64,000 nucleotides of DNA from Arcanobacterium phocae (lineage in GTDB: Bacteria; Actinomycetota; Actinomycetes; Actinomycetales; Actinomycetaceae): assembly GCF_018913465.1 (NCBI RefSeq), contig NZ_JABAPM010000003.1:62001-126000 (forward strand), given 5' to 3'. The translations under genes and the position numbers were made by a program. Shown in pieces: positions 54,260-63,896 of the stretch. Under the pieces are notes generated by a model. The model made no database searches. It saw nothing but the letters and a program-made list of their open reading frames with translations, and was not told the origin of the DNA. Numbering within the stretch: the first letter of the stretch is position 1; every line of letters begins with the position of its first letter.

Positions 54260-55567
54260 ATGGACTTTATGACGTGGGCGCACAACGTAGCTTCAGCTCA
54301 TCCGCAGCTTCAAGACGCGATTGTGACAACAAATGACGAATGGCTAGACATTCTATTAGCCGATGGGCGTTCTTTTCGTTTTCGTCCCGGGGCGTTAATC
54401 CGCCAAGATTCTCCCGAGTCCACGCGTACCGATATCCTCAACCGGCTCCTCACCATCGGCATTGAGCAAGCGGTTCCTCCGGCTACCCCTACCAATACGC
54501 CAGAGACATCACCGCATCCTAGCCTGATGAACACTGACCACGGAACAGATACGCTTCCGCTTGCGCCAGAACCAGACGATGACGTGGACGACGGCGAACC
54601 TCGGCTCCTACCTATCGTTGACGCTGCCCCGTTCTTCCTACACTCACATCACGACGGCGACTCCATCGTCTACTTACCACTGACGGACTTCATCGCCGTC
54701 GGACTCGTCAATGACACCAAGAACTATGAACGTCCTGTTTACTATTCGCATTTAGCAGATAGTATGCGTGACGTTGGCGAAGTCATGAGTGAAGCAGTCA
54801 TGAACCTCCGCTCTTTTACTGGGGAGGAACGGCACATGATTGAGATGGGTGTTGCCACCATCGGCAACGGGCAAGTCATGTCTTTCATGAAACCCGAAGG
54901 CTACCAGCTTTCCTGGTGGTGCGATGTAGAGATGATGCATAAGATCTCTGAACACATCACCGCTGATCGGCCCGGCGATATTCCGCTCTTCATCCCGATT
55001 TCTCGCACCCAGTTCTATATCGTTTTCGCAGACGATCCGCATCTGATCGACGTCGTCAATGCCCTACTCGAAACCAGCGACACATCAACGATGGTTTACC
55101 CGTTGCCGCACACCCTCGCCGCTGACGGCTGGCGCGAATGGGTCCCTTTCCCAGGAGACGAGCTCTCTCAGGCACTAAGCCAGTTACGAACCCAATACCG
55201 CCAAGCAATCTACAATGCCCAAGTCGATCTTATGAATCGTTGGGGAGACTTCGGCAGTCTGAAAAGCTACCGCATCACCCACATACCAACTGGCGAATCG
55301 GTCGGCCTAGCCACCTGGGATGCCACCGATGGTCACGGCTCTGTTCCAGACACAGACATGATCACCTTCACTCGGCAAGCCTCCCCACACCCGTGGGAAG
55401 ACGCGCCTGAATTATCGATCACTCTCCGGTCACACGTGGCACGTGAAATATGGTCAGATGGTTTCGAACGCGACCCGGATGCGTGGCCACCGCGCTGGAA
55501 CATCGCCGGATTCCCCGATGCTGACACCATCGAACAGTTACGCCGAGCAACCGATCGCGAATTCTAG
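54260..55567 (+). CDS. Hypothetical protein with DUF1444/YtpQ-like part
   Basis: The 435-residue protein starts MDFMTWAHNVASAHPQ. Residues about 110-270 (PIVDAAPFFLHSHHDG, IAVGLVNDTKNYERPVYYSH, PLFIPISRTQFYIVFADD) resemble the DUF1444/YtpQ layout. A low-complexity acidic linker (PATPTNTPET to EPDDDVDDGEP) precedes it. No signal or membrane helix. It is convergent with tgt. The function is unknown. Confidence 0.5.
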   Translation: MDFMTWAHNVASAHPQLQDAIVTTNDEWLDILLADGRSFRFRPGALIRQDSPESTRTDILNRLLTIGIEQAVPPATPTNTPETSPHPSLMNTDHGTDTLPLAPEPDDDVDDGEPRLLPIVDAAPFFLHSHHDGDSIVYLPLTDFIAVGLVNDTKNYERPVYYSHLADSMRDVGEVMSEAVMNLRSFTGEERHMIEMGVATIGNGQVMSFMKPEGYQLSWWCDVEMMHKISEHITADRPGDIPLFIPISRTQFYIVFADDPHLIDVVNALLETSDTSTMVYPLPHTLAADGWREWVPFPGDELSQALSQLRTQYRQAIYNAQVDLMNRWGDFGSLKSYRITHIPTGESVGLATWDATDGHGSVPDTDMITFTRQASPHPWEDAPELSITLRSHVAREIWSDGFERDPDAWPPRWNIAGFPDADTIEQLRRATDREF

Positions 55568-55576
55568 ACCACGCTC

Positions 55577-56797
55577 TTAGATATCGCGCTTGCCGTAAAA
55601 CCGGCCCAGAGTTTCTTCCTTAAACTCCCAGTAAGTTCCGGATTCCATGTGGTGGCGAATATCGTCCACAAGTTTGATCGTGAAGTACTCGTTGTGGATA
55701 GTCGTCAACGTATTCACAACCATTTCCTTCGCCTTAAACAAGTGATGGAGATAGGCCTTCGTGTAATGCGTACAGGTGTAGCATTCACACCCGTCAACCA
55801 GTGGAGTGAAATCACGCCGATGCCGAGCACGATTAACATTAAACCGGCCATCTGGCGAATAGATCGCCGCATTGCGCGCCACCCGGGACGGATTAACGCA
55901 ATCAAACGTATCTATCCCGTTTTCCACCCCAACAAACAAATCGTCAGGTTCCGAAATACCTAGCAGATGACGTGCCCGATCTTCCGGAAGCTCCTCGTTC
56001 ACCCAGCCCACAATAGTGCCCAGGTTTTCCTTCTCTAACGCACCGCCAACACCGAAGCCGTCAAAGCGCTGACCGTCGATCTCCATATTTCCCAGATCGC
56101 GCGCAGCTTTACGGCGCAAATCCTCATATTGAGCGCCCTGAATCACGCCGAACAACTGCTGATACGGCTTGCCCTCGCGCTCTTCGGTGAGCTGTTTATG
56201 CGCCCGCAAACACCGCTGTGCCCACAACCGGGTACGCTCCAAAGCCTCTTCTTGATAACCACGCGAGTTCAACAAGGTTGTGAGCTCATCGAAGGCAAAA
56301 ATAATGTCTGCGCCCAGCTCATGCTGAATACGCATCGAGACTTCCGGGGTAAAACGATGCTTCGAGCCGTTCAAATGCGAACGGAACCAGACGCCGTCGT
56401 CGTCAACATTAGCGAGACGTTCTTTCTTTCCCGCAACCTGACCATCAACATGAGCCTTGCCGTTAAACTCTTCCGAAAGAACTTTCTTGAAGCCAGAGCC
56501 CAGGCTCAACACCTGAAAACCGCCTGAATCCGTGAACGTCGGTCCGTGCCAGTTCTCAAACGCAGCGACGCCACCAGCTTCATCAACGATGTCCGAACCA
56601 GGCTGCAGATACAGATGATAGGCGTTAGACAACAACGCCTGCGCACCAATCTCTCGCATCGTTTCCGGAAGCACCGCCTTCACGGTCGCCTTCGTCGCAA
56701 CCGGAATGAACGCCGGAGTCTGAATATCACCGTGCGGCGTGTGAATCGTACCAGTACGGCCAAGGTGATCCTCAAGCCGCGTCTTAATATCAAACAT
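55577..56797 (-). CDS. tgt: Queuine tRNA-ribosyltransferase
   Basis: Tgt swaps G34 of GUN tRNAs for queuine or its precursor. The 406-residue protein has TDSGGFQVLSLG (catalytic Asp), FAFDEL, GVIQGAQYEDLR, GFGVGGALEKEN, the second Asp in GVENGIDTFDCVNPSR, and zinc ligands CECYTCTHYTKAYLHHLF. An insert of about 25 residues (FKKVLSEEFNGKAHVDG) sits after SLGSG, where most Tgts are short. ATG 56797 follows GAGGAAG. The other queuosine genes are not in view. Confidence 0.93.
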   Translation of the reverse strand: MFDIKTRLEDHLGRTGTIHTPHGDIQTPAFIPVATKATVKAVLPETMREIGAQALLSNAYHLYLQPGSDIVDEAGGVAAFENWHGPTFTDSGGFQVLSLGSGFKKVLSEEFNGKAHVDGQVAGKKERLANVDDDGVWFRSHLNGSKHRFTPEVSMRIQHELGADIIFAFDELTTLLNSRGYQEEALERTRLWAQRCLRAHKQLTEEREGKPYQQLFGVIQGAQYEDLRRKAARDLGNMEIDGQRFDGFGVGGALEKENLGTIVGWVNEELPEDRARHLLGISEPDDLFVGVENGIDTFDCVNPSRVARNAAIYSPDGRFNVNRARHRRDFTPLVDGCECYTCTHYTKAYLHHLFKAKEMVVNTLTTIHNEYFTIKLVDDIRHHMESGTYWEFKEETLGRFYGKRDI

Positions 56798-56821
56798 GTT
56801 CTTCTTCCTCAAAGCTAACTA

Positions 56822-57652
56822 TTAGCCCTGCACATCAACTGTAATAACAGTAGAGCCGTCAGCTACCGAAATCTCTTGCGTGACCGGATAACTACTGCCG
56901 TCACTAGCGCCGATCGTCTGCCCCGGCAACAGATAACTATCACCCATCACAATGTAGTTAGCGGTGTTTTCGATAAAAGCAGCCGTCTTCTCAAGAGCCG
57001 GCCCGCCACTAACTTCCACATCTAAATGACCAAACAACGGCAACCCCAGCGTGCGCGCCCGGCTTGTAGGCCCGTCAGCCAACCGGATATTAATCCACAA
57101 CGGAAGCGGTGCTTGCCCAGAAGTCAAGGATTCCGCGAGCGCTTGGACCATCTGTGGCGGATGGATCACCCCGAGCTCATGCCGGTACACCCCGATCGCA
57201 GCCGGCTCACGCATCAACGCATCGGCTACCTGAGTGTAAGCAATATGTGCTGATACCATGCGATGCCGGCGCATCAGCTCAGGCGCATTATCGCCATGGA
57301 GCTCTTGTTCCCCGGCAAGCGTGCCTTCAACCATCCCAGCCAACGGAGCATAGAAAGTCATCGCCACATGAGTATGGTGTTCTGGTAGCTGACCTTTATC
57401 TAACTCGAGCTGGCCAGTAACCGGAGTGATCATCACTTGGACACCTTGTAGCCGGAACGTCAGGAGTTCCCCGCTGAGTCCGCCAGTAGCTGCCGCATCC
57501 ACGCTCACCCATTGCGGGTCCACATCTTCACCCCACACGTCACGGATTCGTTGCATCGCTGCCCCCACATCGATCGGAGCAGAAAACAAAGCGGCCGCAG
57601 TGAGATATTCGGGCGCGGTTGGATGAATAGCGTCGATTCCAAGATGATTCAT
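56822..57652 (-). CDS. DUF4261 domain protein
   Basis: The 276-residue protein has the DUF4261 pattern: LFSAPIDVGAAMQRIR at the start, HHTHVAMTFYAPLAGM, and late GLPLFGHLDVEVSG and NYIVMGDSYLLPGQTIG. The family function is unknown. There is no signal or membrane helix. It lies 24 bases upstream of tgt on the same strand, perhaps one transcript. Confidence 0.75.
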   Translation of the reverse strand: MNHLGIDAIHPTAPEYLTAAALFSAPIDVGAAMQRIRDVWGEDVDPQWVSVDAAATGGLSGELLTFRLQGVQVMITPVTGQLELDKGQLPEHHTHVAMTFYAPLAGMVEGTLAGEQELHGDNAPELMRRHRMVSAHIAYTQVADALMREPAAIGVYRHELGVIHPPQMVQALAESLTSGQAPLPLWINIRLADGPTSRARTLGLPLFGHLDVEVSGGPALEKTAAFIENTANYIVMGDSYLLPGQTIGASDGSSYPVTQEISVADGSTVITVDVQG

Positions 57653-57672
57653 AGCATAATTCTACGGGAGCT

Positions 57673-58314
57673 TTATTCGGAAGGCTCTCTCAAGTTCCCT
57701 GATGTGTTGCGAACTTCGATCAGTTGTGGGACAGCTTCCGGTATTGCCCGTCGAACCCGATCCCACACCTGTTGTTTAATCGTTGTGAGTGCACCTTCGG
57801 GAATGAAGGATTCGACGTCGAAACGGGTCACTTCAATCAACGACATTCCGCTGCGGAAGGATACATATTTCGCGTCTTTAATTACTGCCATCACAACAGA
57901 TGCCGAATAGAGCGCGTCACGTTGGGTATCTTCATCAGTGAGGTTAGTTTTTTTAAGATTAACATTGATGCCTTGGTCGGCAATCCCGATGTTGATGATT
58001 CTGTCATTTAACGGCAGTGTCCGCATGAGCGCAAAGGTATTGGCTTGATCGCCAATATAGTCGGATACGTAGATACGCGAACCAGAAATATTGTGAGTGC
58101 GATATGACAACGACGATTTCGGCTCACTATCCATCTGAAATTGGTTGCTCGACACCAAACGATAGACGCCCCAGAACGCGGCCGAAACGATAATAACAAC
58201 AATGACCAAACTAGCGATTGTACGCCAATGGGAAAAACCAACCCTCATGCTTGTCAAAATACCACCTTTCCCGTGCGCGCCGTAAACTGAGAAGTGTTTA
58301 CCGTGCTTAGCCAC
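57673..58314 (-). CDS. Membrane-anchored DUF4825-like protein
   Basis: The 213-residue protein has one membrane helix (TIASLVIVVIIVSAAFWGVY) after a basic stretch, then an outside domain with DYIGDQANTFALMRTLPLND and INVNLKKTN, similar to the DUF4825 pattern. Function unknown; the domain is on the outer face. It is divergent from DUF4862. An internal ATG (MRVGFSHW) is an alternative start. Confidence 0.6.
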   Translation of the reverse strand: MAKHGKHFSVYGAHGKGGILTSMRVGFSHWRTIASLVIVVIIVSAAFWGVYRLVSSNQFQMDSEPKSSLSYRTHNISGSRIYVSDYIGDQANTFALMRTLPLNDRIINIGIADQGINVNLKKTNLTDEDTQRDALYSASVVMAVIKDAKYVSFRSGMSLIEVTRFDVESFIPEGALTTIKQQVWDRVRRAIPEAVPQLIEVRNTSGNLREPSE

Positions 58315-58328
58315 TGGAAGGTATGATT

Positions 58329-59249
58329 ATGTCGGTCCCGTTTATTGTTGGCGCTTATGCCTCGCTACCTACAGCTTTGCCCGAACAGGAAGAATATTAT
58401 GCAACGTTAGGCGCGCAGTCATGGGTGAACGGGCTAGAGATTCCGTTCCGTAACTCGATCACTGACGATCCGGCTTGGTTCGCGGCCCAGCTCCCTGATC
58501 ATTTCCACGTCAACGTTTTAACCCCTATTCCGGGCACAATGCAGCGCGTCGGCGCCGATCCCGCTTTCGGATTGGCCTCGCCCGACGACGCCGGACAGGC
58601 TGCTGCTCTCGATTTCCTTCTCAACGCTTCGTGGGCGATCAAGGAAGTCAACGATGCTGCCGGCCGGCAAATCTTCACCCACGTAGAGTTACACTCAGCC
58701 CCAACAGGAAACGCACATCTCGATCCTTTCTTACATTCGCTAGATATCATTTCACAGTGGGATTGGGACGGCGCCCAACTCGTCATCGAGCATCAAGACG
58801 AATTCATCCCGGGACAGTTGGCTCAGAAAGGTTTCCTGAGCTTAGCCGATGAAATCAAGGCAGCAACTGAACGAAATATGCCTATCGTGATTAACTGGGG
58901 ACGGTCAGTTATCGAAGGGCGCAGCACCGATACCCCACTAGCGCACGTCCAACAAGCCGGTGCGGCTGGCGTCCTCGGCGGTGTTATTTTCTCGGGCGCA
59001 CACAGCGAAGCCAACAGTTTCGGTCCAGCATGGAATGATGACCATATGCCATTGCATGACGATGAACCGTCGTCGTTAATGACTGTCCAAAATGTCACTG
59101 ACGTTGCCAACGCCACCCGGCAATATCCTGTTAACTTCCTCGGAGCTAAGGTAAGCATTCGTCCCGAGGTGTCGTTATCTACTAGGCTGGACATGATCCG
59201 TCGAATTGCGGCGGCAGCCCAGGTAAAGACCGGTTCGCAGATAGGTTGA
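58329..59249 (+). CDS. DUF4862 family protein (TIM-barrel-like)
   Basis: The 306-residue protein starts MSVPFIVGAYASLPT and has the family's LEIPFRN, HFHVNVLTPIPGTM, LVIEHQDE and NWGRS segments, placed like barrel strands with acidic residues. The family resembles xylose-isomerase-like barrels and is often near sugar genes. ATG 58329 follows GGAAGG at a 7-base spacing; ATG 58323 is too close. The next gene starts 5 bases on. Confidence 0.75.
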   Translation: MSVPFIVGAYASLPTALPEQEEYYATLGAQSWVNGLEIPFRNSITDDPAWFAAQLPDHFHVNVLTPIPGTMQRVGADPAFGLASPDDAGQAAALDFLLNASWAIKEVNDAAGRQIFTHVELHSAPTGNAHLDPFLHSLDIISQWDWDGAQLVIEHQDEFIPGQLAQKGFLSLADEIKAATERNMPIVINWGRSVIEGRSTDTPLAHVQQAGAAGVLGGVIFSGAHSEANSFGPAWNDDHMPLHDDEPSSLMTVQNVTDVANATRQYPVNFLGAKVSIRPEVSLSTRLDMIRRIAAAAQVKTGSQIG

Positions 59250-59253
59250 ATTG

Positions 59254-59979
59254 ATGAACCAACGTAAAGTAATTGCTTCACTTGTTGCCCTTCTAACTGT
59301 GGCAGCACTCGTTGTCAGCATGATTGTTGCCGGAGTTTTTTCGTCTAAAACTCCGTCCGCGCCGAAGGCAGATTCGTCGTCGTCAACCAGCGAACCACAA
59401 AAACCAGCCGAGCTTTCCCCAGAAGTAAAGAAACTCATCGAGCAACAGCATCGCCTCAACCCAGATGATCCGCGTGCACTCGGTTCGCTTGACGCACCCG
59501 TCGTGATCGAAATGTATTCTGACTATCGTTGCGGACACTGCCGGGACTGGTCGCTCAACACTCTGCCCGAGCTTCAAAGCTTTATCGACGACGGCACGGT
59601 TCGCATCGAATACAACTCGCTACCAATTCTTGGCGATGAGTCGGTACTTATTGCGCAAGCGTCCCACGCAGCCGCGCTACAAAACAAATTCTGGGAATAC
59701 CACCACGAACTTTTTGCTAACCCGCCAGAACCAACTGCCGAAGCCCTCACTGAGCTAGCTGGAAAAGTTGGAATGGACACTGACAAGTTCACCGCCGATC
59801 TGCAATCCGAAGAAACTGTGAACGCAGTGAACGAAGAACGTACCCACGGCCAGGCACTTGGTATTTCGAGTACGCCGTCATTCATCGTCGGCTACTCGTT
59901 CCTCGCCGGCGCCTACCCTGTCGATCAGTTTAATCAGATCATTAACGCAGAACTTAAACGCCCAGAAAATCAGAAGTGA
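59254..59979 (+). CDS. DsbA-like secreted thioredoxin-fold protein
   Basis: The 241-residue protein has an N-terminal membrane anchor (residues 7-27), a Ser/Pro-rich linker and a DsbA-type thioredoxin domain with the redox motif C93-G-H-C96 and the cis-Pro loop GISSTPSFIVG. It should form or isomerise disulfides in proteins outside the membrane. ATG at 59254 is preferred over TTG 59251. The next gene starts 13 bases on. Confidence 0.88.
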   Translation: MNQRKVIASLVALLTVAALVVSMIVAGVFSSKTPSAPKADSSSSTSEPQKPAELSPEVKKLIEQQHRLNPDDPRALGSLDAPVVIEMYSDYRCGHCRDWSLNTLPELQSFIDDGTVRIEYNSLPILGDESVLIAQASHAAALQNKFWEYHHELFANPPEPTAEALTELAGKVGMDTDKFTADLQSEETVNAVNEERTHGQALGISSTPSFIVGYSFLAGAYPVDQFNQIINAELKRPENQK

Positions 59980-59992
59980 AATAAGGATTCCT

Positions 59993-60580
59993 ATGTCATT
60001 CAAACGGTTTATCGCGCGAACATTTCAACGGTTTTCTCGTTGGACAATTGATGTGGACACGTTACCGCCAAAGGCTGTAGTGATCGGTGCACCACACACA
60101 TCGAACTGGGATGCGCTCTACATGCTCATGGCATTTTGGCACGCGGACCGCAACCTTCGGTTCCTCATCAAGAGCTCGTACATGCGTCAGCCAGTTGGCT
60201 CTTTTATCCGCGCGGTAGGTGGCGTGGGCGTCGATCGTAATTCGTCGCACGGCATGGTTCACAACATTGTTGAGCATGCGCAATCCGTTGAACACTTTGC
60301 TCTCTGCGTGGCACCTAAAGGCACTCGTGGATACCGTGACACCTGGAAATCCGGGTTCTACTACATCGCACTAGAAGCTGGCATCCCAGTGGTTTTCGGC
60401 TTCGTCGATTCGGCAACCAAAACGTATGGTTGGCGTGGGTCAATGATGCTCACCGGAGATGTCGCAGCAGACATGGAAAAGATTCGTGAGTTTTATGCCG
60501 ACAAAGTTGGCATCCACCCGGAGCTAACTTCAGTTCCACGGTTGCGTGCCGAAATTGAAGAAGGAGAAATAAGCCAATGA
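59993..60580 (+). CDS. 1-acyl-glycerol-3-phosphate acyltransferase-like protein
   Basis: The 195-residue protein has the acyltransferase HX4D motif (HTSNWD at about residue 35) and APKGTRGYRD, like the conserved PEGTR block. It lacks a strong membrane helix and is shorter than PlsC. The ATG at 59993 follows AAGGATTCC. The stop overlaps the start of the aldo/keto reductase. Substrate unknown; a membrane lipid role is likely. Confidence 0.8.
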   Translation: MSFKRFIARTFQRFSRWTIDVDTLPPKAVVIGAPHTSNWDALYMLMAFWHADRNLRFLIKSSYMRQPVGSFIRAVGGVGVDRNSSHGMVHNIVEHAQSVEHFALCVAPKGTRGYRDTWKSGFYYIALEAGIPVVFGFVDSATKTYGWRGSMMLTGDVAADMEKIREFYADKVGIHPELTSVPRLRAEIEEGEISQ

Positions 60581-61404
60581 CTCATCTTCGATCTGGTTTT
60601 AATATTCCCGAACTAGGATTCGGAACCTATCAGGTTGCACAAAAAGACGCAGCCGACCTCGTCCAGCAGGCTTTTGCCATCGGATACCGCCATATTGATA
60701 CGGCACAAATGTACGGCAACGAAGATGGGGTGGGCCGGGCGATCGTCGAATCCGGTATTCCGCGCCAGAGCCTTTTTATTACCACGAAGCTCGACAACCC
60801 GAACCATGAACCCGAGCAGGTCTACACTTCCTTCGCTCAGTCGCTGGCAAAATTACGCACCGATTACGTTGATTTGTTCTTGATGCACTGGCCACTGCCA
60901 ATGCATTACGACGGCGATTTCATGCAGACCTTTGCCGCGATGGAGGACCTAGTGGCTGAGGGTCATCTGCGTTCAGTTGGTGTCTCGAATTTCCAGATTT
61001 CGCACTTGGAGCAGTTGATTGCAGCCGGCACTGGGGTTCCGGTGATTAACCAGATTGAGATTCACCCGTATTTCCAAAACCGTCAGGTGGTTGAGTACTG
61101 CCGGACTGCTGGAATTGTGGTTGAGGCGTGGTCGCCGTTGGGCCGGGGCAAGGATCTGTTGGATCCGGTTATTATCGAGATTGCGAAAAAGCATGACGCC
61201 ACCCCGGCACAGGTTGTGTTGGCTTGGCATCGTTTAGAAGGTTTCGTGGCGATTCCGAAAGCGTCGAGTTTGGCTCGTCAGCGCGAGAATTTCAATTCGT
61301 TGGGTGTGGTTTTGGACGACGGCGATCTGGCTGCTATCCGCGCTCTTGATCGCGGCGAAGACGGCCGAATGGGACCAAACCCTGACGTATTCGCGAAGAT
61401 GTGA
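60577..61404 (+). CDS. Aldo/keto reductase
   Basis: The 275-residue NADPH-dependent reductase has GFGTYQ, the catalytic Tyr in DTAQMYGNEDGVG, Lys in LFITTKLDN, His in FLMHWPLP and VGVSNFQISHL, and the cofactor site IPKASSLARQRENF. This is the 2,5-diketo-D-gluconate reductase-like group. The ATG overlaps the acyltransferase stop by 4 bases and the stop overlaps the HD gene. Confidence 0.92.
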   Translation: MTHLRSGFNIPELGFGTYQVAQKDAADLVQQAFAIGYRHIDTAQMYGNEDGVGRAIVESGIPRQSLFITTKLDNPNHEPEQVYTSFAQSLAKLRTDYVDLFLMHWPLPMHYDGDFMQTFAAMEDLVAEGHLRSVGVSNFQISHLEQLIAAGTGVPVINQIEIHPYFQNRQVVEYCRTAGIVVEAWSPLGRGKDLLDPVIIEIAKKHDATPAQVVLAWHRLEGFVAIPKASSLARQRENFNSLGVVLDDGDLAAIRALDRGEDGRMGPNPDVFAKM

Positions 61405-62105
61405 TGATGGTCAGTGCGCACGAGGCTTTCGAGCCGGCGTTAGAGTTTGTGCACCGGCATCTGCTCAGTGACGAACGAGTAGTAGACGGGAAAACTGTTA
61501 GTGCTGGCTCACGCCGGTACCGTTTTGAGCATAGCCTTCGGGTGGCTCGTATCGGGCGGTTAGTAGCACAGGGCGAAGGGCTTGACGAACATCTTCTCGC
61601 ATTGGGGTGTCTACTTCATGATGTGGGCAAGTTCGATGCCCAACGTCCAGTCGATCACGGCCGGGCAGGCGCCCTAACAGCAAATGATTTTTTGCGAGAA
61701 CTAGGACTCGCTGATAGCCAGCGTCTCGAGATCGTCCAAGGTATTGCGATGCACACGGATGATCTGTGGAATCCACGCCCGGATGACCAAGGTACGTGCT
61801 GTGATAGCGCAGGGCGACCATATCTCGTATTCGATCACGAACCTAGCGTTTTGGCGCAATCTATCGGAGACTGCGACAATATTGATAGGTTCGGGGCTTA
61901 CCGAGTAGCGGATACTCTCAAATATGTGAAGTTCTTGGAATTAACCACAGCCCAGCAGCAAGCGTGGCTCTCGTCTTATCAAACTAAGCTTGATCGGCTG
62001 TGGGAACAGGAATGCTCGACTGCTACTGCTACGCAGTTGTGGCGCGAAGCAGTAGATGTGCAACGTGCATTCTTTGGCCGGCTAGCTGCCGAGGTGACAG
62101 CTTAA
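61404..62105 (+). CDS. HD-domain hydrolase
   Basis: The 233-residue protein has an HD phosphohydrolase domain: RFEHSLRVARI, the metal pair HDVGKFD and GIAMHTDD, and DCDNIDRFGAYR. Such proteins cleave phosphoesters of nucleotides or related compounds. The ATG at 61404 overlaps the AKR stop as TGATG. Its last 4 bases overlap the convergent dnaB stop. Confidence 0.85.
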   Translation: MMVSAHEAFEPALEFVHRHLLSDERVVDGKTVSAGSRRYRFEHSLRVARIGRLVAQGEGLDEHLLALGCLLHDVGKFDAQRPVDHGRAGALTANDFLRELGLADSQRLEIVQGIAMHTDDLWNPRPDDQGTCCDSAGRPYLVFDHEPSVLAQSIGDCDNIDRFGAYRVADTLKYVKFLELTTAQQQAWLSSYQTKLDRLWEQECSTATATQLWREAVDVQRAFFGRLAAEVTA

Positions 62106-63457
62106 TAATCTTCTGCGGCTGCATAGTTCGCAAAGCGCGTGAGTGAGCCCTGGAATTCGAGCTCAATATCGTCTGCGGTTGGACCGGATCGATTCTTACC
62201 CACAATGATTTGTGCTGGCGGAAGCGCACCCATTTCGTCCCGGTCTTTCGGCCGGTTAATGAGGATAACGACGTCGGCATCCTGTTCGAGCGAACCGGAT
62301 TCACGCAAGTCCGATACTTGTGGTTTCTTAGAATCTCGCCGTTCGGTTTCACGGTTGAGCTGGGCGATCGCAATAATAGGTATCTCCAGTTCTTTCGCAA
62401 GAAGCTTGATGGAACGGGAAAATTCGGAGACTTCTTGCTGGCGTGATTCGGGACTACGTCCGCCTGAGGTGAGTAGCTGCAGGTAGTCGATCACGATCAG
62501 CTCGATTTTTTGTTGCTGCCGCATTCGGCGGGCTTTGGACCGAATCTCCATCATGGTGAGATTCGGGGAATCATCAACATAGAGCGGAGCAGACGCTACT
62601 CGTTCCAAGGTTCGCGAAATACGTTCCCAATCGCGCTGTTCGAGTTCACCAGCGATGAGTTTCGAGAGCCAAACCTCTGATTCGGCAGCAAGCATACGCA
62701 TTGCTAGTTCGTTGCGGTTCATTTCGAGGGAGAAGAATGCAACTGGTTTGCCATCTTTAATCGCGATATGACGGCAGAAGTCCATCGCAAGCGTTGTTTT
62801 ACCCATACCTGGGCGTGCGGCCACAATAATCATCTGGTTCGGGCGTAACCCTAGCAAAACCTTATCTAAATCGTGGAAACCAGTAGCTAATCCGGCTAGT
62901 TGTCCATCACGTGCAGAGTTCAGTTCGAGTTCTTCAACAAGGCCCGGGATGATCTCATAAAGGGAGGCATAATCGTTGGTAGTTTTTGTGTCGCTCATGG
63001 CATACACCTCGGATTGAGCGAGGTTGAGGAGTTCGGCTACATCCCCGCCGTCAGTTGTGTATCCCAGCTGTGCGATTCGTGTTCCGGTTTCAACCAGCCG
63101 TCGCAACACAGCTTGATCGTGGACGATTTGTGCATAATATGAGGCATTGGCAGCAGTTGGCACGGCTGAAACGAGATCGTGGAGAACTGCACGTCCACCA
63201 ATTTGTTCGAGTTTTCCTTGGCGTTGAAGTTCGGCGGCTACCGTGATGGCGTCTGCAGGCTGCCCAGCACCGAAGAGGTCAAGAATCGTAGTGAAGATTG
63301 TGCCGTGTGCAGGGCGGTAAAAGTCTTGTGCATCAAGCATCTCTAACACGTCAGCTAATGCGTCTTTACTGAGCATCATGCCACCCAAGACGGAACGTTC
63401 AGCCTCGATATCGTGTGGCGGGGTACGTTCGAATTGGGAATTTGACATATCACTCAC
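62102..63457 (-). CDS. dnaB: Replicative DNA helicase DnaB
   Basis: The 451-residue helicase unwinds DNA at the replication fork. The N-terminal domain (PPHDIEAERSVLGGMMLSKD) and the RecA-like domain with Walker A ARPGMGKTTLAMDF, Walker B IVIDYLQLL, the H4 region RESGSLEQDADVVILI and FLRKNRSGPT-like KNRSGPTADD are complete. No intein is present. GTG 63457 follows AAGGA at a 6-base spacing. The usual rpsF-ssb-rpsR-rplI neighbours are missing. A cluster of DnaA boxes lies just upstream. Confidence 0.96.
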   Translation of the reverse strand: MSDMSNSQFERTPPHDIEAERSVLGGMMLSKDALADVLEMLDAQDFYRPAHGTIFTTILDLFGAGQPADAITVAAELQRQGKLEQIGGRAVLHDLVSAVPTAANASYYAQIVHDQAVLRRLVETGTRIAQLGYTTDGGDVAELLNLAQSEVYAMSDTKTTNDYASLYEIIPGLVEELELNSARDGQLAGLATGFHDLDKVLLGLRPNQMIIVAARPGMGKTTLAMDFCRHIAIKDGKPVAFFSLEMNRNELAMRMLAAESEVWLSKLIAGELEQRDWERISRTLERVASAPLYVDDSPNLTMMEIRSKARRMRQQQKIELIVIDYLQLLTSGGRSPESRQQEVSEFSRSIKLLAKELEIPIIAIAQLNRETERRDSKKPQVSDLRESGSLEQDADVVILINRPKDRDEMGALPPAQIIVGKNRSGPTADDIELEFQGSLTRFANYAAAEDY

Positions 63458-63535
63458 GAGAATTCCTTACGGTGTTCTTCTATTTGCTGGTAGTTCACAG
63501 GTAATTATGGCGCATTTTGCGCCCATATGCTGGTG

Positions 63536-63789
63536 TTATCCACATCGATTAATACCATATGCACCTGACTTACCCACACCCCTGCGATTACTTTAACTAT
63601 TACTGTGGATAAATAAGGTGGATTTGTGCATAACTCTGAGGATAACTCAATAGGTTATCCACAGATTTTCACAATGTTATCCACCATGGTGGAGAAATAA
63701 AGAAAATCCGCTGGAAATCCGCGATTATTTTTTCCACTAATGTGGACAACCTGCGAGTATCTTCTTTCTCGTTGCAAAAGTTAACCACA
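63536..63789. promoter_or_regulatory. Cluster of DnaA boxes upstream of dnaB (oriC-like)
   Basis: Three exact TTATCCACA boxes lie at 63536-63544 (+), 63604-63612 (-) and 63655-63663 (+). One-mismatch boxes lie at 63625-63633 (-), 63637-63645 (-), 63677-63685 (+), 63741-63749 (-, TTGTCCACA) and 63781-63789 (+). That is eight in 254 bp, with an AT-rich run at 63723-63735. It may be an origin, a DnaA titration site or a dnaB control region. Confidence 0.7.
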
Positions 63790-63896
63790 ACTAGATGTCA
63801 ACCACTTTAACTATCGGCGTGTCTGCGTGTTCGGCATCGTTTCGATAGGCTTCTAATAGCAAACAATTCACCAGCTTCAGGAAGGCCAGAACAGAC

